A stretch of DNA of 29,391 nt from JAHBNG01 sp039028975 (GCA_039028975.1 JBCCHB010000189.1:1-29391); one strand, 5' to 3'. Positions 1 through 8,553 are shown, counted from the stretch's first letter. Translations and numbers: made by a program. The notes: generated by a model not told the origin, from the letters alone.

Positions 1-138
1 CGTCCTTTTCGTGGGGTTCACAAACGCTATCTTGCCCAATATGTCGCTATGTTTGAATGGACTCACAATCTCAAATCTGTTTCCGATGACTATCTTCGGG
101 CTCTTATGATTCCTCATTTCACCTACTTCCCTACATGA
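1..138 (+). pseudogene. C-terminal end of an IS1595/ISXO2-like transposase (partial, cut by window edge)
   Basis: Frame 1 is open from the first base to a TGA at 136-138 and gives 45 residues. The segment with FRGVHKRYLAQYVAMFEW, then N-L-K, then YLRALM resembles the end of DDE transposases of the IS1595 family (ISXO2-like domain), which typically read R-G-V-x-K-x-x-L-x-x-Y-x-x-x-F-x-W/R. That resemblance is from memory. Its 5' part lies outside the window, so I cannot tell whether the transposase is intact. The stop overlaps the ATG of the next reading frame, and I find no terminal inverted repeat between the stop and the following gene remnant. The element end is therefore either missing or not recognisable. 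Confidence 0.55.
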
Positions 139-779
139 GCCCCAATCTTTCCCCTTATCTGCGTCGCTTACGTAAGCTAGGGCTAGTTGAACGCCGGATT
201 CCAGCCACGATTCCTCATCACGAGCGCAAGTCTACAACTCGAAGTCGTTATCACTTAAGAGACTCGTACCTACGTTTCTATTTTCGCTTCATCGAGCCAA
301 ATTTGGAGATGATCGAGCAGGGCTTGGTTGACCTATTGTGGCAGCGAATGGGCGAACAATTTCGCGCCTTTATTGGTGCAACGGCTTTTGAGGATCTTTG
401 CCGAGAGTGGACGCTTGTACAGGCTCGTCAAGGTGAATTGCCGCTTCAGCCAGAGTTAGTCGGCAGCCACTGGGCACGTGATGCTCAAATTGATGTTGTC
501 GCCATAAACTGGAGGGAGCGCGCCATCTTACTTGGTGAGTGTAAATGGGGGGATGACCCAGTTGGGCTGCCTGTCATACGCAAGTTGGTTGAACAGTCAA
601 TCAAAGTTGTGCCTGGAAGTGACTGGTCGATTTTCTATGCATTCTTTGCCCGTACTGGTTTTACAGCACCTGCTAGGGAGGAAGCAAAAAAGCATCAAGC
701 CCTTCTGATTGATCTAGTTACCCTAGATAGAGATCTTCGTGAAGATATGCTAAGAGATAAATTTAGGAACGAGAATTAG
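135..779 (+). pseudogene. 3' remnant of an archaeal-type AAA ATPase with DUF234 (PD-(D/E)XK-like) domain
   Basis: The 214 residues match the C-terminal half of the 'archaeal ATPase plus DUF234' family. A winged-helix segment (YLRRLRKLGLVERR, about residues 8-21) is followed by the RYHLRDSYLRFYFRFIEP block (about 38-55). A nuclease-like core with an Asp (AQIDVV), a strand, then E-C-K (GECKW, about 133-137) follows. The usual N-terminal P-loop ATPase domain is absent, and transposase sequence lies immediately upstream. The gene looks truncated by insertion or rearrangement. The ATG at 135 has no ribosome binding site and is probably not a natural start. The last four codons and the TAG stop lie inside an 82-bp repeat copy that begins at 765, so the original C-terminus is altered as well. 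It is probably non-functional; domain assignment from memory of the family. Confidence 0.7.
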
Positions 780-846
780 ATCACTTGGTCATTTGATGGG
801 GTGAAACCCGATTGAAACGTACAGGTTATTTATGACTTATTCCTCA
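765..846 (+). repeat. 82-bp imperfect palindromic repeat, copy 1 (MITE-like)
   Basis: Starts AGGAACGAGAATTAG and ends TTATTCCTCA. It aligns without gaps to the copies at 7506, 8721 and 15281. The two ends are inverted repeats and the middle holds a GGGG/CCC inner stem. The left flank is TTT followed by the TA dinucleotide; the right TA has decayed to CA. The upstream DUF234 frame runs 12 bases into the copy and stops at its TAG (777-779). Confidence 0.8.
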
Positions 847-864
847 ATCAAACAGGATCCCACC

Positions 865-2262
865 ATGAACAAACCATTAGAACTGTGCCCTCAACGCAAA
901 CCCAACGTCATCTGGATCTTTGGCGACCAACACCGTGCCCAAGCCCTGAGTTACCGAGGCGACCCCAACGTCTTTACGCCCAATATCGACAACTTGGCCC
1001 GAGATGGGATGCGCTTCGACAATGCGGTATCCGGGACGCCTTGGTGTACCCCATTTCGCGGTGCGTTATTGACTGGCACCTATCCCCATCAAAATGGTGC
1101 AACCCAAACGCCGTCCCCTCTTGACCCAGCCCTATTGACTGTGGCCGATCCCTTCAATGATGCTGGCTACCATACAGCCTATGTTGGCAAGTGGCATCTG
1201 GACGGATCCAACCAGCGAGAGCACTATGTGCCGCCGGAGCATAGGGGACGATTTGACTACTGGATGGGCTATGAGAATAACAATAATCAGAATGAATGTT
1301 ATATCTACGGAAGTGATAGCGAAAGACCAGAACGGCTGTCAGGGTATGAGACGGATTCGCTCACGGATCTTTTTATCCAGCATTTGCGAGGTCATGTTGG
1401 CGATAGTCATTTAGAGAACGGCAGTGAATACGATCCCTTTTTTGCCGTCCTGTCAGTGCAGCCACCTCATAATCCTTATGTTCCCCCTACCAATCCCCCA
1501 TATACCCCACGGCGGATTCACCCGGCTGAGATTCAATTTCGACGCAACGTCCCAGAGGTGGCTTGGGTTCGGGAAGAGGCTGCAATGGATCTAGCAGGCT
1601 ATTACGCGATGATCGAAAATCTAGATTATAATGTCGGTCGCATTCGTGATGTGCTGAAGCAGATGGGGATTGATCGGGAGACCTATATCGTCTTCTTCTC
1701 TGATCATGGGGATATGATTGGCAGCCATGCCCAGTGGGGAAAATCTACGCCTTGGGAGGAATCGATTCGTATTCCATTTATCATTGGAAAGGTAGGGGGA
1801 CCGGACAATATGCGGGTGGGACAAACCGACGCTATTCTCAATCACGTGGATATTGCACCGACTACGCTTGGGCTGTGTGGCATCCCAGTTCCGCCAGAGA
1901 TGGTAGGGTATGACTATTCCAGCTACTGCATTCGTCCCGACGCGCCTGAGTATGTAAGCAGCCCGAATCGTACCCAAGAGCCAGACTCGGCCTACCTCCA
2001 GCAGATTCCCCGTAAGATGCACAGTCACTCAGTGAACAGAGCTTGGCGCGCTGTGGTAACCAGAGATGGCTGGAAGTATGCCTGCACACCGGATAATGAT
2101 TGGCTACTCTTCAATACGGTTGAGGATCCATACGAGCAGGCCAATTACGTCTATGATCGGGATTTTCAGGCGCAGAAAGAGCATTGTCATGAGCGACTTG
2201 CACGTTGGATCAACGAGACAGGTGATACATTTGCGTTGCCCGATATTCGCCTAGGTGGATAG
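865..2262 (+). CDS. Sulfatase (alkaline phosphatase superfamily, FGly type)
   Basis: Predicted to hydrolyse a sulfate ester; the substrate cannot be told from sequence. The start at 865 (465 aa) is preferred over an ATG at 832, which lies inside the repeat; AGGA stands just upstream of 865. Features seen: PNVIWIFGDQH near the N-terminus with metal-ligand Asp21; the sulfatase signature C-T-P-F-R-G with Cys61 as the residue to be converted to formylglycine; GKWHLDG; and FSDHGDMIGSH followed by a Lys (GKSTPWEES), the second metal/sulfate site. The Cys form of the motif can be matured by FGE or by a radical-SAM enzyme; neither is encoded here. No signal peptide is visible, so a cytoplasmic location is inferred. 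Length is normal. The 3' end faces the next gene 28 bp away. Choline-sulfatase-like or glycan sulfatases are possible relatives. Confidence 0.9.
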   Translation: MNKPLELCPQRKPNVIWIFGDQHRAQALSYRGDPNVFTPNIDNLARDGMRFDNAVSGTPWCTPFRGALLTGTYPHQNGATQTPSPLDPALLTVADPFNDAGYHTAYVGKWHLDGSNQREHYVPPEHRGRFDYWMGYENNNNQNECYIYGSDSERPERLSGYETDSLTDLFIQHLRGHVGDSHLENGSEYDPFFAVLSVQPPHNPYVPPTNPPYTPRRIHPAEIQFRRNVPEVAWVREEAAMDLAGYYAMIENLDYNVGRIRDVLKQMGIDRETYIVFFSDHGDMIGSHAQWGKSTPWEESIRIPFIIGKVGGPDNMRVGQTDAILNHVDIAPTTLGLCGIPVPPEMVGYDYSSYCIRPDAPEYVSSPNRTQEPDSAYLQQIPRKMHSHSVNRAWRAVVTRDGWKYACTPDNDWLLFNTVEDPYEQANYVYDRDFQAQKEHCHERLARWINETGDTFALPDIRLGG

Positions 2263-2290
2263 TCGATAGTGGCTGGTGCATAGCGCAAAG

Positions 2291-5200
2291 TTAGCCTTGG
2301 ATATGTCGATACGCATCAACCAGGTTACCTGAAGCCTCTTCAATTTCAACGCCCGCGGCTTGTAGCTCAGCTAAAATTTGCTGGCTGACTTTACCCATCA
2401 CGACAACCCGCTCTGCCGTGCGGGCCGTCTCCAAATTGCTGCCAATTTCGGGCTGATTCTTGGCCACGTACCGCAATACAGCAATGAGACTATCAATCGT
2501 CTTTTTGAGATCGGCGTCACTAGAGTCTTCAATAAATAGATATTCAGTGATCGCTTTTTCGGCCTCTTCAGCGGCCCTTTGCAATGAGGACAATGGTTGA
2601 TTTTGTGAGCTATCTAAAGGGGGACGTGGGCCAACGCTAGGCGCACCATCATAATCCATGAGATAGTCATTCTCATTGCTCGGTGTGTAACCCTCATTCT
2701 GTGTTGTGTTCTCTACATCTTGCTTCATATTGGATTCCAACTGGCTACTCTGTAAATTTGTTGTACCCTCTTTGCTATGAGGGTGTATATGGTGTAATTG
2801 TTCCTCTGACGATTGGCTGATCGTTGGATGATCGAAGTGGGCATTGTCCGGGAGCTGAATTGTGTTTGCATCAGCCTCTAGGCGACCCCGATTATCTTGA
2901 CGACTCCATTTGATAGATGAGGTTTGCTGATTTTCCTGCTCAGTCAAGCGCTGCTCAAGTATGCCGCGTTCTGGCAGCAGCACTTCTTGCCCACTGTTTT
3001 TTACTTCCTCTTTCTTCTGTTGGGCATCTGGTGATTGTGGCTTGTCTGCTTCAAGGTCTCTATAGCCATGTCCCTCCGCTGATTCAATGTTGCTCTCGGA
3101 TGGTAGATAGCTACCATGGGATTGCTCATCTAATGGTAAAACAGCATTGGGGTTGCTGGGTATCTTCTGTTCCCAAAAACTTACCCAAACTGCTTCTAAT
3201 CCAGTCAGGTCAACGCTGGCCTGGACATCGAGTTCACTGGGTTGAATCACGTATCTGCCTGGATCCAGTGGACTGAATTCAAGGCTATACTCACCTAGAT
3301 CCGGACGACTTCCTGTGATGGCTTGAGTCTGCTTCTGATCTTGATCGATCAGGTAGACTGTATGTTGATTGCGACCTCGTACCTCCACACGGACGGCACT
3401 AAAGCCTGGCATGGAGCCTGCTGCATTGACTTCTGATGTCCAGCGAGAGACCAGAGTCGAGAAAAAGACTTCCAATCCATTGAAGCCATCTACGGTCAAC
3501 GCTGTTTCGCTAAATCCGCCATCACCGCGAAGGGTATAGCTCCCAGCTGGTAAATTCTCAAATCGCACATATTCATCCGAGCCAATTACCTGGCTTTGCT
3601 CGTTGCCCATGGCATCAACTAAGTAGGCCATACGCCCGGCGGCTAAGGGAAAGAGGCCAAATATACGGCTTCGCTGTCGGTTTTCTCGACTTTCTCCCAA
3701 TCCCTCACGCGGCAGCACCATCTCAGTAAAGACCTCGTTGGTGCCGTCCAGGGCAATGTCACTGACAAATGCATCGCTTTCATACCCATCAACCACAACA
3801 GTGTAGGTTCCCGCGGGTAGGTCGTGAAAGAGATAGGTTCCGTCTAAGCTCACCCGCTGTTGTTGTTGCTGTGCTCGGTCGTCAAAGAGGGTTACAGTAA
3901 TCTCTTTTGCACCCAGTTCCTCTCCACCTACCGCGTCTCTGCCGATTCCTTGATCTTCGTTGGCGTTTTGATCAAAAGAGAGGCCATAAATCCGGCCACG
4001 AATCTGCGCCCGGCTCGGCGTTATCGTCTGGTGGGTTTCCTGGTAGATAAATCTCACGGTGGGCCGATGGTCTGGTTGCAACATAACGGTGGCCTCTAAC
4101 GGTATGGGGACACCTCGTTCATCGACCACCCCATCTGCAACCACAAGGTAGGTTTGGTTATGGGTCGCCGTACGATGACTAAGCAAGTCAAGAACACAAG
4201 CAAATTCGCCATATTGGGGGGCGCTGCCTGTTTCAACAACGGGGCTCTGCCAATCTCCAGCCTCGGCGCGAACGCGTACATTCTTGTGGCCTTCTACCGA
4301 GCAACGGATAACGGCTGCTCGTGAGGAATGAGGCGAAATCTCATCGTGGCTAGATATTTCTTGGTTGGAAATATCCTGGCTGAGGGTATCCTGATTGAGC
4401 GTATCCGGGCTGGAGTTGCCCTGCCCAGGGTTATCCTGGTAGGTCTCCTCTACATCTGAATCTACCAGGACATATTCTGTAATCGGTAAAAGTTGATCAG
4501 CATTCTTTTTAAAGGCATCCTGATGGACTGTATAGCCCCATCCCCATACGGCCAAAGTCAACTCATGACTATCCTGGCCATTTAAGATAATTCCATGCTC
4601 TTGGCTTCCACTGGGATGGATGCGAATGTTGTAGATGCCTGGTGGCAGATCCACAAATCGAAAGGTACCATCTGCGCGAGCCATGGTCACCCATTCCTCA
4701 CCATCATCAGCACGAACAAGCATAATGACGGCATCCGCACCACCGCGTACCGTCCCACTTAGGGTACTACGACCAATGTCTTGGTTCAAGACAGCCAGAT
4801 CCAAGTTGAGCACCCGTTCTGTTTCCCCAGGATGGAGCGTGACAGCTTCCACAAGCTCTGTGCCATCAACTCGAACAGTGTAAACGCCAGGTGGTAGATC
4901 AGGGAAACGATATTGATTCGCGTGGTTGACCTCAATCCGAGCCAGCTCTCTACCATGTTGGTCTAGCACAATTGTTGGGGGACGACGATTGATCAGACCG
5001 TCTCCCCCCAGACTTAATAGCGTACCCATGATCGAGATCCGCTCGATCGCTGGTTTGGGCGGTGGCGAGCGCAGCACCTTGGGTTCCAATTTAAGTGCCC
5101 TTGCAACGGGTAACATGCCCCCACGCCACTGCCTACTATACCATGCTTGGCCCTCCCACCAATTACTTGGGCTGCCCAACTGCATGTTGGCAATGAGGGT

Positions 5201-6184
5201 AAAGGCTGTACAAAAATAGTAATCTGGCGCGTTCTGGTATCGTTGGCTAACGCCCATCATAATGCGGCATGCTTCTAAGGTTTGGGCCATATGTAAATCG
5301 GGCGTTGTGGCTGGATAGCGCGGATCCGTATTTTCACCGATTAGGTAGCCATTTTCTGTAGAGAGGATGGGGATACTGCGACCCAGATGGTGCAGATTGC
5401 GCTGGTTAAAGAACTCATAGGCAAGCCAGCAAGCATGATCATCAGAGACCGTTGCCCCATGGCTGGCGTACTCTCGACGTAGCTGGTTGATTTGGGCTAA
5501 GGTACGGCCGTGCCAAGCCGGAAAGGAAAGGGGATCATTGGCAATTTCGTAAAAAAAGCGCTCAGTGTAGGGGGCACCTTCCTGATTGCCAATGTCGTAG
5601 GGATAGTCCAAGGGACGGTTACGGGAGTAATTATGAATCGCTTGCCAAACGGGACCCTCTAACAGATCTTTGCGTCCGGCCTCAATCATACGCCCAATGA
5701 TGTCCCATCTGCTGCCCGAAGAGACGGCCGGAATAGCTGGCATCCCCCCTCGTTCTAAGACGGCTTCCATGTCTCCGATGGTATCTTCAACAACAATGTC
5801 CAACCCATTGGCAGGAACTCTTCCACCTTGCCATTGACCGTCCTGATCGGGTTCGTGGTTTAACTCGAAGTAGCGAACGCCAATGCGAATAAACTCGTCA
5901 ACTGTGACGAGTTCTCTGATACTCAGCCGACCTGGGTTGGGGTGCGGACGATAGAGTCGCAGGATCGGCATAAACCCTTCGGCAAGCAGCAGTTCGGAAA
6001 AATCCTGGGCACCATCATGATTAAATATTTTGACCCATTTTACACCTAGAGACCTAAGCTCTGGAAGCCAAACATCACGGATTCGAGCTAGGCCAATTGC
6101 TGCTGCATACCCAACACTCCAGTGGATGCCGATACCCGTATCATTAGAAGGACGCGGATATTCATACAGATCCATAAAGCGCAT
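2291..6184 (-). CDS. Large multidomain protein: glycoside-hydrolase-like TIM barrel plus carboxypeptidase-regulatory/CNA-B-like beta domains
   Basis: 1297 residues. About 15-365 looks like a clan GH-A barrel: Y-F-E-L-N-H-E-P has a candidate acid/base Glu111, and I-L-S-T-E-N-G-Y a candidate nucleophile Glu277. About 382-960 holds at least five small beta domains with the recurring pattern F-x-D/N-L-P-P/A-G-x-Y-T/N (PDLPPGVYTVRVDG, VDLPPGIYNIRIHP, HDLPAGTYTVVVDG, ENLPAGSYTLRGDG), like carboxypeptidase regulatory or Cna-B domains. A Ser/Gln/Asp linker with five-residue repeats sits between the second and third. About 985-1190 is polar and probably disordered. The last 100 residues are helical. 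No signal peptide or sorting signal is visible. The first ATG is embedded in a TATAAT box (6183-6188); Met4 (6175) lies 7 nt after that box and may be the true, leaderless start. Sugar substrate unknown. Confidence 0.7.
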   Translation of the reverse strand: MRFMDLYEYPRPSNDTGIGIHWSVGYAAAIGLARIRDVWLPELRSLGVKWVKIFNHDGAQDFSELLLAEGFMPILRLYRPHPNPGRLSIRELVTVDEFIRIGVRYFELNHEPDQDGQWQGGRVPANGLDIVVEDTIGDMEAVLERGGMPAIPAVSSGSRWDIIGRMIEAGRKDLLEGPVWQAIHNYSRNRPLDYPYDIGNQEGAPYTERFFYEIANDPLSFPAWHGRTLAQINQLRREYASHGATVSDDHACWLAYEFFNQRNLHHLGRSIPILSTENGYLIGENTDPRYPATTPDLHMAQTLEACRIMMGVSQRYQNAPDYYFCTAFTLIANMQLGSPSNWWEGQAWYSRQWRGGMLPVARALKLEPKVLRSPPPKPAIERISIMGTLLSLGGDGLINRRPPTIVLDQHGRELARIEVNHANQYRFPDLPPGVYTVRVDGTELVEAVTLHPGETERVLNLDLAVLNQDIGRSTLSGTVRGGADAVIMLVRADDGEEWVTMARADGTFRFVDLPPGIYNIRIHPSGSQEHGIILNGQDSHELTLAVWGWGYTVHQDAFKKNADQLLPITEYVLVDSDVEETYQDNPGQGNSSPDTLNQDTLSQDISNQEISSHDEISPHSSRAAVIRCSVEGHKNVRVRAEAGDWQSPVVETGSAPQYGEFACVLDLLSHRTATHNQTYLVVADGVVDERGVPIPLEATVMLQPDHRPTVRFIYQETHQTITPSRAQIRGRIYGLSFDQNANEDQGIGRDAVGGEELGAKEITVTLFDDRAQQQQQRVSLDGTYLFHDLPAGTYTVVVDGYESDAFVSDIALDGTNEVFTEMVLPREGLGESRENRQRSRIFGLFPLAAGRMAYLVDAMGNEQSQVIGSDEYVRFENLPAGSYTLRGDGGFSETALTVDGFNGLEVFFSTLVSRWTSEVNAAGSMPGFSAVRVEVRGRNQHTVYLIDQDQKQTQAITGSRPDLGEYSLEFSPLDPGRYVIQPSELDVQASVDLTGLEAVWVSFWEQKIPSNPNAVLPLDEQSHGSYLPSESNIESAEGHGYRDLEADKPQSPDAQQKKEEVKNSGQEVLLPERGILEQRLTEQENQQTSSIKWSRQDNRGRLEADANTIQLPDNAHFDHPTISQSSEEQLHHIHPHSKEGTTNLQSSQLESNMKQDVENTTQNEGYTPSNENDYLMDYDGAPSVGPRPPLDSSQNQPLSSLQRAAEEAEKAITEYLFIEDSSDADLKKTIDSLIAVLRYVAKNQPEIGSNLETARTAERVVVMGKVSQQILAELQAAGVEIEEASGNLVDAYRHIQG

Positions 6185-6188
6185 TATA
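6183..6188 (-). promoter_or_regulatory. Candidate -10 box for the large GH-like gene
   Basis: On the minus strand TATAAT ends 7 nt before the ATG of Met4 (6175), which fits transcription starting at the start codon. The -35 match is poor (TTATGA about 17 nt upstream). No ribosome binding site precedes either candidate start. Confidence 0.3.
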
Positions 6189-6252
6189 CTCTGGAAAGTG
6201 GTAAATCATAAAGATTTGTCGAGCGTTTTTTGCCAACAGTAATAACAGGCAC

Positions 6253-6281
6253 TTCAAAAATATCTTGTTTTATGCTATCCT
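6253..6281 (+). promoter_or_regulatory. Candidate promoter for the histidine phosphatase gene
   Basis: TTCAAA (6253-6258), 17-nt spacer, TATCCT (6276-6281). The predicted start point is at or next to the ATG at 6289, so the message may be leaderless. No convincing Shine-Dalgarno sequence precedes that ATG. Confidence 0.3.
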
Positions 6282-6288
6282 GGTAACA

Positions 6289-6957
6289 ATGATTACCTAC
6301 CTTTTACTTGTACGTCATGGGGAAAACGAGTGGGTGCGTTCAAACCGTCTTGCTGGTAGAACGCCAGAGGTCTTTCTGAATGAACGTGGACGACAGCAAT
6401 CTGCTACGTTAGCCAAGGAACTTGCCAAGCAGCCTGTAAGCGCTGTCTATTCTAGCCCACTTGAACGTTGTGTGGAAACAGCCCAGCCGGCAGCAGAGGT
6501 GTTGGGCTTGCCGATTGTGATTGAAGAGGGTGTTTTGGAAGGGGATTTTGGGGATTGGCAGGGTCAAAAGCTAAAAGATTTAGCCAAACTACCTGAATGG
6601 AAGTTAGTCCAACAGCATCCAAGTAGCTTTCAATTCCCAAAAGGGGAAAGTTTCCGCGCTATGCAATTTCGGGCCGTTGCAGCTATCGAGCGGATTCAGC
6701 AGAACCATCCCAACGAGATTGTGGTTATCTTTTCTCATTCCGATATTATACGCATATCTATGGCTCATTACCTTGGGACACCCTTGGACCTTTTTCAACG
6801 TATCATGATCAGCACGGCCTCTGTTAGTGCCATTGCATTTCATGACAGAAAGCCAAGTGTACTCTTTGTAAACCGGACCAGTGAATTGCCTGTCTTCGAA
6901 CTCAAAAAAGATGAGAAGCCAGCAGAGACGAATGCTGAACAAGAGAGCACAGCATAA
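6289..6957 (+). CDS. Histidine phosphatase superfamily protein, MSMEG_4193-like putative phosphomutase
   Basis: 222 residues from the ATG at 6289; an upstream TTG (6265) adds only eight unlikely residues. Catalytic residues of the branch can be read off: Arg9-His10-Gly in LLVRHGENEW (phosphohistidine), Arg60 in SSPLERCVETA, Glu84 in LEGDFGDW (general acid), and His150 in VIFSHSDIIRI. Length and motif spacing fit cofactor-independent phosphatases of the GpmB/CobC type. The substrate is unknown. It is the first gene of a conserved trio: DUF3090 begins 1 nt after this stop, and the SCO1664-like kinase follows. In Actinobacteria I recall the same three families side by side (TIGR03848, TIGR03847, TIGR03843), often near mshC. 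A linked role, perhaps removing a phosphate added by the kinase-like partner, is inference. Confidence 0.88.
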   Translation: MITYLLLVRHGENEWVRSNRLAGRTPEVFLNERGRQQSATLAKELAKQPVSAVYSSPLERCVETAQPAAEVLGLPIVIEEGVLEGDFGDWQGQKLKDLAKLPEWKLVQQHPSSFQFPKGESFRAMQFRAVAAIERIQQNHPNEIVVIFSHSDIIRISMAHYLGTPLDLFQRIMISTASVSAIAFHDRKPSVLFVNRTSELPVFELKKDEKPAETNAEQESTA

Positions 6958-6958
6958 C

Positions 6959-7507
6959 ATGCATTTTGACTACGACTTAAACCCTGTTCAACACATTATT
7001 GCAGATGCCATGGGCGAGCCAGGCAAACGCACTTTTTTCATCCAAGGTAGCGCAAATTCTGAGCTGATCAGTTTGGTATTGGATAAAGAAGAGGTGGCCA
7101 ATCTAGCCTTGAGTATCTTACAACTTCTAGAGGAATTAGAGAAGAAGTATGAAGATCTGCCATCCGCCAAGCCCCATCCAGGTAATCTCTATCCCGAGCA
7201 CCCTGTCGAACCTGCTTTTCGGGTGGGTCAATTGGTTATCGGCTATGATGAAGAGGGAGATAGGATCTGGTTGATTGCCAAGGCCCTGGTTGTCACCGAA
7301 TCTGGCGTTATCCGCGATCCAAACGACGACGACGTACCTGCAGCCCGTTTTGTTGCCACCCGAGAACAGATGCGAGCCATGAGTGAACATGCCCTGGAGG
7401 TAGTTTCTCGCGGGCGTCCTATCTGCCCGCTTTGCAATCGATCGATTGATCGTAGCGGCCATTTCTGCCCACGTACAGATGGACACGCTACCCCGATTAT
7501 CTTTTAG
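6959..7507 (+). CDS. DUF3090 family protein (TIGR03847-like)
   Basis: 182 residues from the ATG at 6959, one base after the phosphatase stop, so the two are very probably co-transcribed; AAGAGAG lies upstream. The N-terminal pattern (YDLNPVQHIIADAMGEPGKRTFFIQG) is typical of DUF3090. The C-terminus has a zinc-ribbon-like set: Cys156-x2-Cys159 (CPLC) and Cys170 with His175 (FCPRTDGH), probably binding a metal. Biochemical function is unknown. The TAG stop (7505-7507) is formed at the left end of an 82-bp repeat copy, so the element seems to have inserted exactly at the stop codon and separates this gene from its usual partner, the SCO1664-like gene. Confidence 0.88.
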   Translation: MHFDYDLNPVQHIIADAMGEPGKRTFFIQGSANSELISLVLDKEEVANLALSILQLLEELEKKYEDLPSAKPHPGNLYPEHPVEPAFRVGQLVIGYDEEGDRIWLIAKALVVTESGVIRDPNDDDVPAARFVATREQMRAMSEHALEVVSRGRPICPLCNRSIDRSGHFCPRTDGHATPIIF

Positions 7508-7587
7508 GAACGGGAATTAGATAACTCAGTCATTTGGTAGGGCTAGGTCCAACTGAAATACGCACGTGATTTCCGACTCATTCCTTA
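7506..7587 (+). repeat. 82-bp imperfect palindromic repeat, copy 2 (MITE-like)
   Basis: Starts AGGAACGGGAATTAG and ends CTCATTCCTTA. TA dinucleotides flank the GGAAC...TTCCT core on both sides. It lies between DUF3090 and the SCO1664-like gene, and the DUF3090 stop TAG is built from the flanking T plus the element's AG. Confidence 0.85.
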
Positions 7588-7644
7588 GACATGCTGACGG
7601 TCGTTATAAATTAACACCACTATCAGAGAGAACAGTGTTGATTT

Positions 7645-8553
7645 ATGCGGAGCCTGAGTATAATGACTTCTTTACCATCTGATTCCTATCCATCTGATTC
7701 CCATCCGCTGAGTAAAGACGAATCCCCAAGTGAAGAGGGTCTTTCAACCTCAGAAGAGAGCGGTGAGACATCCTTGGCGTCACACGCTGAGGACGTAGAC
7801 TTAATCTCCACTCCCTCAGCTCACCAAATGACCGAAGGCGAGATCTGCCAAATCCTCCAACATGGCGAGATGGATGATATCCAGATGCTTCCTTACAGCT
7901 CTAACTACAACCTGCTGACCTTGGTTACCCTGGACGGTATGGAGTTAACTGCTGTTTATAAACCGCAACAGGGTGAAAGCCCTCTTTGGGACTTTACGAG
8001 CGGTACCCTCTGTAAAAGAGAGGTCGCCGCCTACGTGGTGAGTAGTGCGCTCGGCTGGTCCTTAATCCCACCAACCATCCTCCGCGATGGAAATTATGGC
8101 ATAGGTAGTGTGCAGCTATATATTGAGCATGATGATAGCAAACACTATTTTACGGTTCAGGAAGATGAGCGTTTTGCTTCAATCCTTCGCAAACTTGCAC
8201 TTTTCGACTTTATCACGAATAATGCGGATCGAAAGAGTGGGCATTGCTTAATCGATATCGATGGGCGTTTGTGGGCGATTGACCATGGTATTTGCTTTCA
8301 CCATGAATATAAGCTACGTACAGTCATTTGGGAATTTAGCGGCAATCCAATTGAACCAGAGATTCTGAACGATCTCGAACTTCTGAGAAGCGTCCTCGAT
8401 CAACCTACCAATTCATATACGGCCAGTTTAAGTCAGTTGCTTAGCTCCAGCGAACAACTTGCTATGGTTCAGCGGCTGGAACTCCTCCTCGAGTCAGGAA
8501 CCTATCCCACGCCCTTGCCCCATCGACGTAACTATCCCTGGCCTCCCGTCTAA
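7645..8553 (+). CDS. SCO1664-family PI3/4-kinase-like protein
   Basis: 302 residues. From about residue 62 it matches the SCO1664 family, which has a phosphoinositide-kinase-like fold: TAVYKPQQGE (Lys106, ATP contact), KREVAAY (Glu126), LRDGNYGIGSVQ, ITNNADRKSGH (Asn193, Asp195, Arg196: catalytic loop) and WAIDHG (Asp213, DFG-like metal ligand). The kinase core is complete, but the substrate is unknown. Residues 1-61 are Ser/Glu/Asp-rich low complexity and not part of the family. No ribosome binding site precedes 7645 at good distance. A TATAAT (7659-7664) inside the extension and Met62 (7828) allow a shorter 241-aa product closer to the usual family size. It sits downstream of the phosphatase and DUF3090, separated by a repeat copy. 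Confidence 0.85.
   Translation: MRSLSIMTSLPSDSYPSDSHPLSKDESPSEEGLSTSEESGETSLASHAEDVDLISTPSAHQMTEGEICQILQHGEMDDIQMLPYSSNYNLLTLVTLDGMELTAVYKPQQGESPLWDFTSGTLCKREVAAYVVSSALGWSLIPPTILRDGNYGIGSVQLYIEHDDSKHYFTVQEDERFASILRKLALFDFITNNADRKSGHCLIDIDGRLWAIDHGICFHHEYKLRTVIWEFSGNPIEPEILNDLELLRSVLDQPTNSYTASLSQLLSSSEQLAMVQRLELLLESGTYPTPLPHRRNYPWPPV

Noticed and set aside
765..846. The 82-bp repeats as rho-independent terminators
   Set aside because: The palindromes are imperfect and no T-run follows; one copy lies between genes likely to form one transcript.
1621..2089. Long minus-strand frames inside the sulfatase gene
   Set aside because: Shadows of a gene with an intact catalytic signature in the plus frame.
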